Assembly: GCA_903858975.1 (NCBI GenBank)
Contig: CAIOKW010000160.1
Span: 1-20,139 of the forward strand
Length of the DNA: 20,139 nt
Source of the DNA: Oligoflexia bacterium
GTDB taxonomy: Bacteria; Bdellovibrionota; UBA1018; CAIMNF01
Direction of reading: 5' to 3'
A program made the position numbers and the translations under genes. Position 1 is the first letter of the stretch. Every line of letters starts with the position of its first letter. Positions 9,301 to 15,813 of the stretch are shown here, piece after piece. The notes under the pieces were generated by a model. That model was not told where the DNA came from and did not search any database. It worked only from the letters and a program-made list of their open reading frames with translations.

Positions 9301-10975
9301 ATTCCGGGACCCATTTTTCATATACTTTTTTGGCCTCTTTCACGCTCGGGCGATACGCCTCTAGTGCCTCGACCAAGAGCGCCCAAAGGTTTTCTAGTTT
9401 TCGATTTTCAATTTTTTGATTGGAGACAATCGAAGAAAAGGACGTGGTGGGAATCACTACGGGCTCATAGACCGTGCCGTCACTCGTGATCTCACACGCA
9501 CAAATGGTATTTTTTCCTGATGCATCCTTCTTGCGATGCTTATCATTTTTATCGAGCATACAAGTAAAGCCATTACTTGCATCGTAAGCTAAGGCCGCAG
9601 CGTCGTGACCGGTGCCTGAAACTTGTAAGTTATTCGGAGTATTTGCTGGCGCTGGATTTAAACTCGGATCAATACAAATTTTGCTTGGGCCCAAGTAATG
9701 GTTCGCGGAGCTGATTGGCGCGTCGGCCGCTTGTGTGGCGGGTGATGAGTTAAACCAATCATAGCTGTTCAGACAACTTCCGATTCTACCGACACACGGT
9801 CCTCGACGCGTCGGGTCAAAATTCGTCCAAAACTTCACACCATTGACACAGGTGCTATCGCCGGCCACACAATCAGGTGATTGTCTCATCGGTTGAGCGC
9901 CTGCGACTGCACAAACACCTGAACAACAATCGGTATTCGTAGTGCATGCGCGACCCGGGCCATTCAATGAGTAATTGCAAGAGCCAGAAGAAGTGGGTGC
10001 CGCAGTCGGTGAAGCGGCAGGGGCTGATACGGCCGGAGCCTGGCAAACCACAGGCGGAGTTGCTGAAGTACCATTGCCATAATCGCAAGTGCTGGTGCTT
10101 GCATTCCAAGTTCCCGCGGTGTCGCTTCCGATTGGTGAACACGACACTCCGTCCGTGCATGTCGGTGATGCCGAACAGGTGTAGGGAGGGGCTAGGGTCG
10201 AGACCCCCCTTCCGCTTCCGCTTCCGGTGATACAACTGGTTCCATTAAAATAACCCGATAGCGTTCCATCCGAGCAGATATCTGTGGTTTTGCACGCACT
10301 CGCAGTGAGCGTTGCACTTGTAGGGCCGCAGTTAAAATTCATCGTCGTGGTGAGCGCTCCCGATACCGTTGGATTTGCCTTTACTTGAAACGAGCAGGAA
10401 GCTCCCGCCGAAAGTCCAAAGCAGGCCAAGTTATTGGTGATCGTAAAATTTGTGGTGTCGTAGGTGTTCGCGCATCCATTAAAACTAGAAGTGGTTCTGT
10501 TGTTAACGGTAACCGTTTGGGTTGCGGAGCTACTGCCCACCGCAAGGACTCCGAAATCAATGGAGCTCGGATACATTGAAACGACACCAGGAGGTGGCGT
10601 CGGAGTGGCCGGACCGGTAAGGCAGGATGCGGACGAAAATCCTGTAATACTACCACCAAGTCCGCAGTTACAATTTCCGCTTACTCCACCAGAAGTCGTG
10701 CAGGCTCCTCCATCTGGTGTATCGGTTGCCGCATACGATGCTCCATCGAGACAAATCCCATTGCAATCAGTTCGATTCGTTGGCTTGCAGTAGCTCGAGT
10801 CTACACAAATACCCGTTCGACTGGGCACATAGAAGGAATTATAAACGTTACAAGTATTCCCCGCGCCCGCAGTCGGACAATCGAGGAAATTACTCAATGC
10901 AGGGGCAGTGGTTGCCATCACGGGCACCATCCAGAACAACAAATTCAAAACAAATTGTTTTAAAAACCCCTTCAT
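6347..10975 (-). CDS. Very large secreted Cys-rich protein with two choice-of-anchor-D-like domains; function unknown
   Basis: I do not recognise an overall family. I chose the ATG at 10973-10975 because it begins a signal peptide (MKGFLKQFVLNLLFWMVPVM, then ATTAPALS). An in-frame upstream ATG at 11077 would add 34 charged residues and bury it. The product is 1542 residues with about 88 cysteines by hand count. In order: Cys-rich 33-118; an Ig-like choice-of-anchor-D/HYDIN-like domain about 133-217 (SSIDFGVLAVGSSSATQTVTV); Cys modules 228-311; an Ala/Ser/Pro linker; a knottin-like stretch 333-357 (CTTNTDCCSGVC); a charged helical stretch 521-560; a second anchor-D-like domain 566-652 (NTFDFGSVNVGTSSTAQTVSI); a CCC cluster 724-726; a Gly linker 754-770; two 44-residue repeats 787-874; an EGF/GFR-like Cys module 927-992 (CQCPPGYESRGESC); and a C-terminal region with scattered Cys. 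No second membrane segment or LPXTG-type anchor was seen. It is probably a disulfide-rich surface or secreted protein, perhaps an adhesin. Confidence 0.85.
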   Translation of the reverse strand: MKGFLKQFVLNLLFWMVPVMATTAPALSNFLDCPTAGAGNTCNVYNSFYVPSRTGICVDSSYCKPTNRTDCNGICLDGASYAATDTPDGGACTTSGGVSGNCNCGLGGSITGFSSASCLTGPATPTPPPGVVSMYPSSIDFGVLAVGSSSATQTVTVNNRTTSSFNGCANTYDTTNFTITNNLACFGLSAGASCSFQVKANPTVSGALTTTMNFNCGPTSATLTASACKTTDICSDGTLSGYFNGTSCITGSGSGRGVSTLAPPYTCSASPTCTDGVSCSPIGSDTAGTWNASTSTCDYGNGTSATPPVVCQAPAVSAPAASPTAAPTSSGSCNYSLNGPGRACTTNTDCCSGVCAVAGAQPMRQSPDCVAGDSTCVNGVKFWTNFDPTRRGPCVGRIGSCLNSYDWFNSSPATQAADAPISSANHYLGPSKICIDPSLNPAPANTPNNLQVSGTGHDAAALAYDASNGFTCMLDKNDKHRKKDASGKNTICACEITSDGTVYEPVVIPTTSFSSIVSNQKIENRKLENLWALLVEALEAYRPSVKEAKKVYEKWVPESKAVTAALSFTFTPNTFDFGSVNVGTSSTAQTVSIKNTSSSAANGCVVSVSDATNFALTSNCSYIPAGGTCAVTLAANPTVASTQTASLSIFCDGGLAAVQKFDENAFFANLYKDAKRIALRSFYGAYHAMIPEAGACSAPMAGGGCQANLNCPADHSTTAAVTVCCCSITWVDCGFVSRDACICSQYPYSSSCVGGGGGGSVGAPGPSGSGTSGLYGVTGTAVPVPSCNTGDTCSNSTLSGTWNGSCCIGGAVGAQTCLAPTITCTPATPSCNVGDSCWNASTDGTWDGTCCIGGRTGFQMCLAQPIMCMSARPTPAPISTTSVSDLYAGSTTVALATAQQYGTNNNGTPVASAANLSGSSPTMKVACVKQCPLNSIRSSMNPLTCDCSAIASAPNYNPVSNQCETCPVLGQQIDSTGKCQCPPGYESRGESCRPKKPSKEFVANENTDNYPTCSDPTVVTGAIDQRIPVKYDMTVQSIAGTQGPLSTLSSTWGVSAYPYPYASQNGTIPKENPIYLYRDQPHCACVGSSIKAPPYTPLTTAGAALSTKLPADTYDAISSFDVNGKPNKTYGMVAIDEDSTRDGRLGDNFGYTSECSCPNVNELPMAVSADARAGVSCVSPLKNDPQVIFANFDPEKDKDMILNGTRELLDSSRKVVVSAISLPASATSPQSLVQYKRHIWKCQIGYKLNITTATCEWDATAHECDSTSPLPSKPSDGGKNFPAWDSIINKRLSCCVNDMNANTLSSSVKFDCVDNSSFAAKSNFNDLWAQDPSQLAGQLNALVLASGNYQPLTGWYTTEGKRCSEFSEFSLNPIIPGTVNPVTSTVQQDKLAGDWLATGTPIPMPVGDAFFDITSKLGARARAPNPSAMTVEELNNARRCPILIRAALVTHCPNPTTTANAPQYTVTDQPTGITRCPSASGIQVHVRVEQVFKITGQDTLRTMDTIMDQKSANNLNVGELLRKKDRNSCLPGMKMVGSTCSY
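8354..8617 (-). repeat. Two tandem 132-bp (44-residue) Cys-module repeats inside the giant gene
   Basis: Residues 787-830 and 831-874 follow the same pattern: C-N-x-G-D-x-C, then S-x-x-G-T-W-[ND]-G-x-C-C-I-G-G-x-x-G-x-Q-x-C-L-A-x-x-I-x-C. Each unit has six or more Cys in register. Shorter degenerate relatives occur at residues 228-251 (C-K-T-T-D-I-C, then LSGYFNGTSCITG) and about 273-299. This looks like module duplication within one gene. Confidence 0.8.
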
Positions 10976-10997
10976 ATCGAAACGTTCCCCAGTGTGT

Positions 10998-11027
10998 AGT
11001 TTATTCTGCAACAGGGGCTTCGTCCAA
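10998..11027 (-). promoter_or_regulatory. Possible promoter of the giant Cys-rich gene
   Basis: On the minus strand TTGGAC (11022-11027) is followed after 18 bases by TAAACT (10998-11003), a modest -35/-10 pair. Transcription would start about 15-20 bases before the coding start region. A GGGGA site ends 10 bases before the ATG at 10975. The truC-giant gap is 108 bases, so a separate promoter is reasonable, but co-transcription with truC is also possible. Confidence 0.3.
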
Positions 11028-11083
11028 TGGGATTTTCGAATCAATGACGAGCATTTAATAAAGCGCCATTTATTCAACGGTCT

Positions 11084-11815
11084 TCATTGATTTTCGTTGC
11101 GTTCGCACGGGCAAACACCGGCTTGATCAAAAACCTGATGCCATGAATGATTGAAGCGGGCTCGATAGAAGTGCCATGCTCCTGTTTTGGGGTGAAAGAA
11201 TCCGAGCGACCAGGCCAAGAGGTAGAGCTTTGAATCCCCCGTGAGCTCCCTCCAAATTCGATTTTGTTTTCCATCCCCATGGACTGTATCGCCCAAGAGC
11301 GGATGAGAAATACGTTTAAAGTGTCTTCGAATTTGGTGCCAACGCCCCGTTTGGGGCCTCACCTGAACTAGGCTAAATCGTGAGCTCGCGTGTTTCGATG
11401 AGGACACTGATAATTCAAAACGAAAAAGCGTCTCATAGGCTGTAATGGCAGTTTGTTCTTTTGCGGCTTCATTTTCGGATACGAGTGGTGAATCAATCAC
11501 TCCTTGGTCGAGTACATAACCCCGACAAAGGGCGAGGTAAGTTTTCTTCACTTTTCCTTCTTTAAATTGAGCCTGCAGATCTCGAGCCGTTTCAGAGTTC
11601 AGCGCAAGCACCATCACTCCACTCGTTGCCCGATCTAAGCGATGCACCGGATATACCCAGCGCTCGAGTTGCGCTCGAAGGATGCGGATCACATCCACAC
11701 TTGCTGATGCCTCGACGCGGTTCTTTCGATCTTGAGGGGGATGAACCAAAAGGCCCGCCGGTTTCTCAATCACCACCAAATCCTCATCTTGGTAAAGAAC
11801 CCGGAGCTTTTGCAT
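11084..11815 (-). CDS. truC: tRNA pseudouridine(65) synthase TruC-like (RluA family)
   Basis: This 243-residue RluA-family enzyme isomerises uridine to pseudouridine. The catalytic motif HRLDRATSG is at about 58-66, with catalytic Asp D61. The N-terminus (LRVLYQDEDLVVIEKPAGLLVHPPQDR) and the late segment RFSLVQVRPQTGRWHQIRRHFKRISHPLLGDTVHGDGKQNR resemble E. coli TruC, which modifies U65 in some tRNAs, more than RluA, RluC or RluD. There is no N-terminal S4 domain, which also fits TruC. The ATG at 11815 has a GAGG only two bases upstream, closer than usual. A short overlapping reading frame with a stronger site (AGGGGG) begins at about 11830. The gene is divergent from lpxC and upstream of the giant gene. 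RluA family is certain; the TruC subgroup is likely. Confidence 0.88.
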   Translation of the reverse strand: MQKLRVLYQDEDLVVIEKPAGLLVHPPQDRKNRVEASASVDVIRILRAQLERWVYPVHRLDRATSGVMVLALNSETARDLQAQFKEGKVKKTYLALCRGYVLDQGVIDSPLVSENEAAKEQTAITAYETLFRFELSVSSSKHASSRFSLVQVRPQTGRWHQIRRHFKRISHPLLGDTVHGDGKQNRIWRELTGDSKLYLLAWSLGFFHPKTGAWHFYRARFNHSWHQVFDQAGVCPCERNENQ

Positions 11816-11843
11816 GCCCTCTTTTCGTCATTCCCCCTAGAAA

Positions 11844-11875
11844 CTGTACACTTTTGTGCACAGTTGACTGTGCAC
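11844..11875. promoter_or_regulatory. Overlapping palindromes, candidate activator or operator site between truC and lpxC
   Basis: The stretch 11856-11875 is an inverted repeat with perfect 9-base arms (GTGCACAGT / ACTGTGCAC) around two bases. The stretch 11844-11863 is a second inverted repeat, 8-base arms with one mismatch, that shares the middle half-site. Together they form three copies of a GTGYACAG-like half-site. The main centre lies about 112 bases upstream of the -24 element of the lpxC promoter, where sigma-54 enhancer-binding proteins usually bind. It is also 40-60 bases upstream of truC, so it could be a truC operator. Confidence 0.6.
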
Positions 11876-11975
11876 GAGACAACACAGCCCATTCCAATCG
11901 TCAAAATACCGGCGGCGAATGCTTTTTAAGTCCTTGTATTTAAATGTAAATTTTATTTCGGCGGCCCTCACAAAC

Positions 11976-11991
11976 TGGCACAAGCCTTGCT
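11976..11991 (+). promoter_or_regulatory. Sigma-54 (RpoN) -24/-12 promoter facing lpxC
   Basis: TGGCAC-AAGCC-TTGCT matches the RpoN consensus TGGCAC-N5-TTGCW exactly. The invariant GG (11977-11978) and GC (11989-11990) are separated by the required 10 bases. Transcription would begin near 12002, 18 bases before the lpxC ATG. The region upstream (about 11925-11960) is AT-rich, as often seen between enhancer and -24 element. Confidence 0.75.
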
Positions 11992-12019
11992 CATAATGGG
12001 GTGAGGGATTTTTTGTCCT

Positions 12020-12982
12020 ATGTTTAAATCAGGAAGTGGCCACAAATTTCAACACCAAGTGACGATCCGACGCGAAGTTCGGATTGAAGGTGTGGGTTTG
12101 CACTCCGGCAAGCAGGCGTCCATCACCCTGAAGCCCGCACTCCCCAATACTGGCATTCTTTTTGTGCGCAAAGACCTCGTCTCCCCAGTTGCGATCCCAG
12201 CCTCTTTTGAATTTGTTACCCAGACCCAACTCGCAACCACACTCGGTCGCGGTGAAGCCACGATCTCAACCGTGGAGCACCTTTTATCTGCTTTTAAACT
12301 TTTGGGGGTCGACAACGCACTCGTTGAAGTGGATGGCCCGGAAGTTCCCATCATGGATGGGTCTGCCGCTCAATTTTGCGATGCCATTTTAGCCGCTGGT
12401 TTTTTTGATCAATCGGTTTCTAAAAAAGTAGCGGTGGTGAAGAAACGCATTGAAGTAAGAAAGGGCGATAAAATTGCCCTGATCGAACCCTCTCATCAGC
12501 TTTCGATCAAAGCTAAAATTGAGTGGAATCACCCGGCGATACAGACTCAAGAACTCAGCTACACTTTAGGTAAAAGCGACTACCGTGAAATCGCACGCGC
12601 GCGTACTTTCGGATTTTTAAAAGATGTAGAAGTTCTTCAAAAAAAGGGCCTCATTCAAGGGGGTTCCTATGACAACGCGATTGTGCTGGATGAATCACGT
12701 GTCGTGAATCCCGAAGGCCTTCGCTATACCGACGAGTTTGTTCGCCATAAAGTTTTAGATGCGATTGGTGATTTTGCCCTGGCGCCAATTCCCATCATTG
12801 GAAACGTGACCTTAGTCAAAGCGGGGCATGAAATTCACGCTGAGCTCGTACAGTCAATTTTCTCTCACCCGGATAACTACGAAGTGAAAACTCTTGACGA
12901 GGTTCGCAGCCCATTGGATTCTGCTATTGCAGTAGCGAACTCTTTTCAAAAGGGACTTCGCTCTCTGCAGGGATCTTTCTAG
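12020..12982 (+). CDS. lpxC: UDP-3-O-acyl-N-acetylglucosamine deacetylase LpxC
   Basis: LpxC is the zinc deacetylase that commits UDP-acyl-GlcNAc to lipid A synthesis. It is normally essential in LPS-bearing bacteria. The 320-residue protein shows RIEGVGLHSGKQASI (about 21-35), TVEHLLSAFKLLGVDNALVEVDGPEVPIMDGSA (about 84-116), RARTFGFL and VRHKVLDAIGDFALA (about 241-255), and GHEIHAELV near residue 270. By family comparison the zinc ligands would be H87, H243 and D247, with E86 and H270 as acid/base residues. All are present. The leader is short: GAGGG (12003-12007) is 12 bases before the ATG, a rather long spacing. The consensus sigma-54 promoter immediately upstream is unusual for this gene. 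The tRNA-Pro follows 27 bases downstream without a visible terminator. Confidence 0.96.
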   Translation: MFKSGSGHKFQHQVTIRREVRIEGVGLHSGKQASITLKPALPNTGILFVRKDLVSPVAIPASFEFVTQTQLATTLGRGEATISTVEHLLSAFKLLGVDNALVEVDGPEVPIMDGSAAQFCDAILAAGFFDQSVSKKVAVVKKRIEVRKGDKIALIEPSHQLSIKAKIEWNHPAIQTQELSYTLGKSDYREIARARTFGFLKDVEVLQKKGLIQGGSYDNAIVLDESRVVNPEGLRYTDEFVRHKVLDAIGDFALAPIPIIGNVTLVKAGHEIHAELVQSIFSHPDNYEVKTLDEVRSPLDSAIAVANSFQKGLRSLQGSF

Positions 12983-13009
12983 GTCCAAAACCCTCATTTT
13001 ATTCATGAT

Positions 13010-13087
<78 letters not shown>

Positions 13088-13156
13088 TTTTCTCTAAAGT
13101 TACTCATTTCCAAAGTCGATAAGAGTTTAGCACTTATAAACTAAGGAGAAATCAGC

Positions 13157-13453
13157 ATGAGTAAAAAAAAGGGTAAATTTGATCTCACTAAAATGGTTCA
13201 CGACGGCTTCCTAAAAGATGGCGAAGTGATTTTCTTCGTGAGCAACCCCTCATTCAGCGCAACGGTTCAAAAACAGCCAAACGGCGAGTTTAAAATTTCA
13301 ACCCCTGATGGCGTGACCACCGTTCATGCGTTTGCACAAAAGTGTCTCGGCACCGAACCACCTGAGCACGCGTCTCGTTGGTTCAGAAACGCTAAAAACG
13401 AAACGCTTTATCAACTTTGGCATGCGGGCGAAGAAGAACAGTACGCAGCTTAA
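13157..13453 (+). CDS. Small basic protein resembling a stand-alone RAMA domain
   Basis: The 98-residue protein begins after a strong AAGGAG (13143-13148) with 8-base spacing. Its pattern resembles the RAMA domain (restriction enzyme adenine methylase associated). There is an initial helix ending in DGFLKDGEVIFF (about 16-27), a strand pair SFSATVQKQPNGEFKIS (about 32-48), DGVTTVHAFAQKCLG (about 51-65) and a closing W-containing segment (SRWFRNAKNETLYQLWHA). RAMA domains usually sit at the C-terminus of DNA methylases or next to restriction enzymes and are thought to bind DNA. Here the domain forms the whole protein, after a Lys-rich start (MSKKKGKF). No methylase or nuclease is adjacent. Family assignment is by eye and moderate. 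The gene itself is well supported by its ribosome site and terminator. Confidence 0.75.
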   Translation: MSKKKGKFDLTKMVHDGFLKDGEVIFFVSNPSFSATVQKQPNGEFKISTPDGVTTVHAFAQKCLGTEPPEHASRWFRNAKNETLYQLWHAGEEEQYAA

Positions 13454-13478
13454 ATTAATCTCAAAATATTTTTGAAAG

Positions 13479-13510
13479 GCATCCACCACTTTGGTGGGTG
13501 CTTTTTTTTT
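13479..13510 (+). terminator. Rho-independent terminator after the small RAMA-like gene
   Basis: A 9-bp stem (GCATCCACC / GGTGGGTGC, one T-G pair) with loop ACTTT is followed by nine T. The T tract overlaps the stop codon of the convergent ruvB gene. The minus-strand side is followed by CTTTC then an A/T-rich stretch, so it may also slow transcription leaving ruvB. Confidence 0.88.
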
Positions 13511-14531
13511 AAAACAAAGTTCGAGGCGGAAAGCCTAAGTGCGTGTAGGCGAGGGTAGTGGCAACACGGCCTCTCGACGTTCTCTGAATGAATCCCTCTT
13601 GAACCAAAAAGGGCTCATACACGTCTTCAATGGTATCTCGCTCCTCAGAAACGACACTTGAGAGCGTATCAATCCCGACCGGTCCCCCATCAAACTTTTC
13701 AATCATCGCGGTCAGGAGCTTTCGGTCCATCGAATCTAAGCCACGGCTATCAATCTCAAATAAATTAAGAGCATCATTTGCCGTTTTTTGATCAATGCTA
13801 AATCCCGTCACCGATTTGAATTTCACTTGAGCAAAATCGCGCACCCGTCGAATCAAACGGTTTGCAATCCGCGGCGTCCCGCGCGCACGATTTGCAATTT
13901 CCATTGCTCCCTCTTCTACAATACTCACGTTCAATAGCTTCGCCGATCGAGTGACGATCTTTGCAAGATCCTTCGAACCATAAAAATCAAGCCGCATCTC
14001 AACCCCGAATCGTCCCCGCAAAGGACTCGAAAGAAGCCCGGTTCGAGTAGTGGCTCCCACTAAGGTAAACTTTGGCAAATCAATCCGAAGGGTTCGCGCA
14101 CTTGGCCCCTGGCCAATGATGAGATCAAGCTTATAATCTTCCATCGCACCATAAAGCACCTCTTCAATCGCCATGTGGAGACGATGAATCTCATCGATGA
14201 AGAGCACGTCTCCCGGTTGAAGATTAGTCAGCACCGCCGCGAGATCACCCTTCTTCTCAACGGTAGGCCCCGTTACGACATGGATGTTCGTACCCATTTC
14301 ACGCGCAATGATTTGAGCCAGAGTTGTTTTACCCAAACCCGGAGGACCCGCAAGTAACACGTGATCAAGTGCATCCCCCCTCTGTCTTGCAGCTTCAATA
14401 AAGAGAGAAATCTTTTCACGGACAGCATCTTGCCCGATGTATTCATCTAAAACTTGTGGACGAAGACTCTGCTCAACCTGAAGCTCGCCGCCCTCGGCAT
14501 TGATTTTTGGATTCAAATCTCGCTCACTCAT
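13509..14531 (-). CDS. ruvB: Holliday junction branch migration ATPase RuvB
   Basis: RuvB is the hexameric AAA+ motor that, with RuvA, drives branch migration of Holliday junctions. The 340-residue length is typical. Visible motifs are LRPQVLDEYIGQ at the start, Walker A GPPGLGKTT (about 62-70), Walker B FIDEIHRL (about 111-118), sensor 1 VGATTRTG, the arginine-finger region SSPLRGRFG and the DNA-binding winged-helix end (FLVQEGFIQRTSRGRVAT). It starts 3 bases after the ruvA stop, as part of the ruvC-ruvA-ruvB series. Its stop codon lies in the T tract of the terminator serving the opposite strand. Confidence 0.97.
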   Translation of the reverse strand: MSERDLNPKINAEGGELQVEQSLRPQVLDEYIGQDAVREKISLFIEAARQRGDALDHVLLAGPPGLGKTTLAQIIAREMGTNIHVVTGPTVEKKGDLAAVLTNLQPGDVLFIDEIHRLHMAIEEVLYGAMEDYKLDLIIGQGPSARTLRIDLPKFTLVGATTRTGLLSSPLRGRFGVEMRLDFYGSKDLAKIVTRSAKLLNVSIVEEGAMEIANRARGTPRIANRLIRRVRDFAQVKFKSVTGFSIDQKTANDALNLFEIDSRGLDSMDRKLLTAMIEKFDGGPVGIDTLSSVVSEERDTIEDVYEPFLVQEGFIQRTSRGRVATTLAYTHLGFPPRTLF

Positions 14532-14534
14532 AAA

Positions 14535-15194
14535 TTAAAAATTCCCCTGAAGTGCGAGCTTCACCACGTCTTCAACTTTAGTAATGGGCTTTTGTGATTT
14601 AAATACGGCCTCTACCATTTGCTTTGCTTGAATGTCTTTATAGCCCAAGCCCTGAAGCGCCAAATACGATTCAATGAAGAGAGGGCTATTTCGATCCATG
14701 CCCGAAGTGTCTCGCGCAGAGCTGGTCACTCCACTCGGTGGACCTGACCTTCCTCTCAAGACTCCTGACTCAACTTTTTTAATAATTGTGTCTTTTAATT
14801 CTAAGACCATTCGCTCTGCCGTTTTCTTACCCACTCCCGAGATGTTCGTCAGAGCTGCTTTGTCTTCAGACAAAATCATATCGATGAGATTGCCGTCATC
14901 TGTATGAGAGAGTAAACCGAGTGCCATCTTGGGACCCACACCCGAAACACCAATCAAAGTCATGAACAAATTCTTCTCGCTTGCGCTTTGAAATCCAAAG
15001 AGATCAAGCGCATCCTCTCTCACGTGGGTATAGAGATAAACCTCTGCTCTTTGACCCGGAATGAATACCTCATATCGGGGGTGATCGGGGGTCTTCACTT
15101 GATAGCCGACGAATCCCTGGGCCTCGCCGCCCACCACTAAGATCATTTCGCCATTTTGTCGTTCTTTAATGATTCCCTGAAGGTAAGCAAGCAT
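14535..15194 (-). CDS. ruvA: Holliday junction DNA helicase subunit RuvA
   Basis: RuvA binds the four-way junction as a tetramer and loads RuvB. The 219-residue protein has an N-terminal OB-fold domain (MLAYLQGIIKERQNGEMILVVGGEAQGFVGYQV). Two helix-hairpin-helix motifs follow, LIGVSGVGPKMALGLLS (about 81-97) and LTNISGVGKKTAERMVLELKD (about 115-135). The C-terminal RuvB-binding domain reads LALQGLGYKDIQAKQMVEAVF. It is slightly longer than the 203-residue E. coli protein because of a Ser/Gly-rich linker (GRSGPPSGVTSSARDTSG). A 31-base gap separates it from ruvC. Confidence 0.96.
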   Translation of the reverse strand: MLAYLQGIIKERQNGEMILVVGGEAQGFVGYQVKTPDHPRYEVFIPGQRAEVYLYTHVREDALDLFGFQSASEKNLFMTLIGVSGVGPKMALGLLSHTDDGNLIDMILSEDKAALTNISGVGKKTAERMVLELKDTIIKKVESGVLRGRSGPPSGVTSSARDTSGMDRNSPLFIESYLALQGLGYKDIQAKQMVEAVFKSQKPITKVEDVVKLALQGNF

Positions 15195-15225
15195 GTCTCA
15201 ATCATGGCTTGATTTGGCCGAGTTT

Positions 15226-15813
15226 TCAACGCTTCTGTGATTGAAGTTTGAGTGCTTGGGATTCCGCAAGGCTCTTCAGTGAGTTCCGCTTATTGCTCGC
15301 GGTTTTCGTTGGAGTATCCGTATGCTTTGTCCGAAGCGCATGAGCCACCGCGAGAGCAAGCGCATCAGAAGCGTCTGCGGTTTCAAAATCTTGCGCGCCC
15401 AAAATCATCTGAAGCATCTTCGCGACCTGATCCTTATCCGCACGCCCATGACCCGTAATCATGCTCTTTACTTCGGTGACGCTGTATTCATAGATCTCTA
15501 GATCGTGAATCGCGCCCGCAAGCAAAACGACGCCGCGTGCCTGACCTAACTTCAAAGCAGACACCGCGTTTTTTGCAAAAAACACTTTTTCGACAGCCAC
15601 CACCTGTGGCTTCCACTTTTGAATGACCTCAGAGAGCTTAATAAAGATCTCTTTTAATCGAGAGGGTGTCGTCTCATCGACCGGAATGTTTTTATACTCT
15701 TTGTGAAACAGGTGAATCGTTCCGTGTTCGAGCACACGAACCGAATTTCCCGTTTTTTCTAAAACTCCGTAACCGAGAAGGCGGGAGCCGGGATCAACCC
15801 CGAGTATGATCAT
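15226..15813 (-). CDS. ruvC: Crossover junction endodeoxyribonuclease RuvC
   Basis: RuvC is the dimeric nuclease that resolves Holliday junctions by paired nicks. The 195-residue protein keeps the four acidic active-site residues expected for the family: D7 (MIILGVDPGSRLLGYGV), E75 (VVAVEKVFFAKN), and D147 and D150 (ADASDALALAVAHA). It carries a short basic C-terminal tail (about 165-195) beyond the catalytic core. The ATG overlaps the stop codon of the upstream PLP-enzyme gene by four bases (ATGA), so translation is probably coupled. Confidence 0.96.
   Translation of the reverse strand: MIILGVDPGSRLLGYGVLEKTGNSVRVLEHGTIHLFHKEYKNIPVDETTPSRLKEIFIKLSEVIQKWKPQVVAVEKVFFAKNAVSALKLGQARGVVLLAGAIHDLEIYEYSVTEVKSMITGHGRADKDQVAKMLQMILGAQDFETADASDALALAVAHALRTKHTDTPTKTASNKRNSLKSLAESQALKLQSQKR

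Noticed and set aside
10976..11077. Longer form of the giant Cys-rich protein
   Set aside because: The added 34 residues are charged and would precede the signal peptide; the ATG at 10975 gives a normal export signal.
11050..11080. Terminator after truC (AATAAA/TTTATT inverted repeat)
   Set aside because: The stem is all A-T, six pairs, with no clear U tract; too weak to support.
11844..11875. LexA/SOS box reading of the palindromes
   Set aside because: Spacing does not fit CTGT-N8-ACAG or the other LexA patterns I know, and neither truC nor lpxC is a usual SOS gene.
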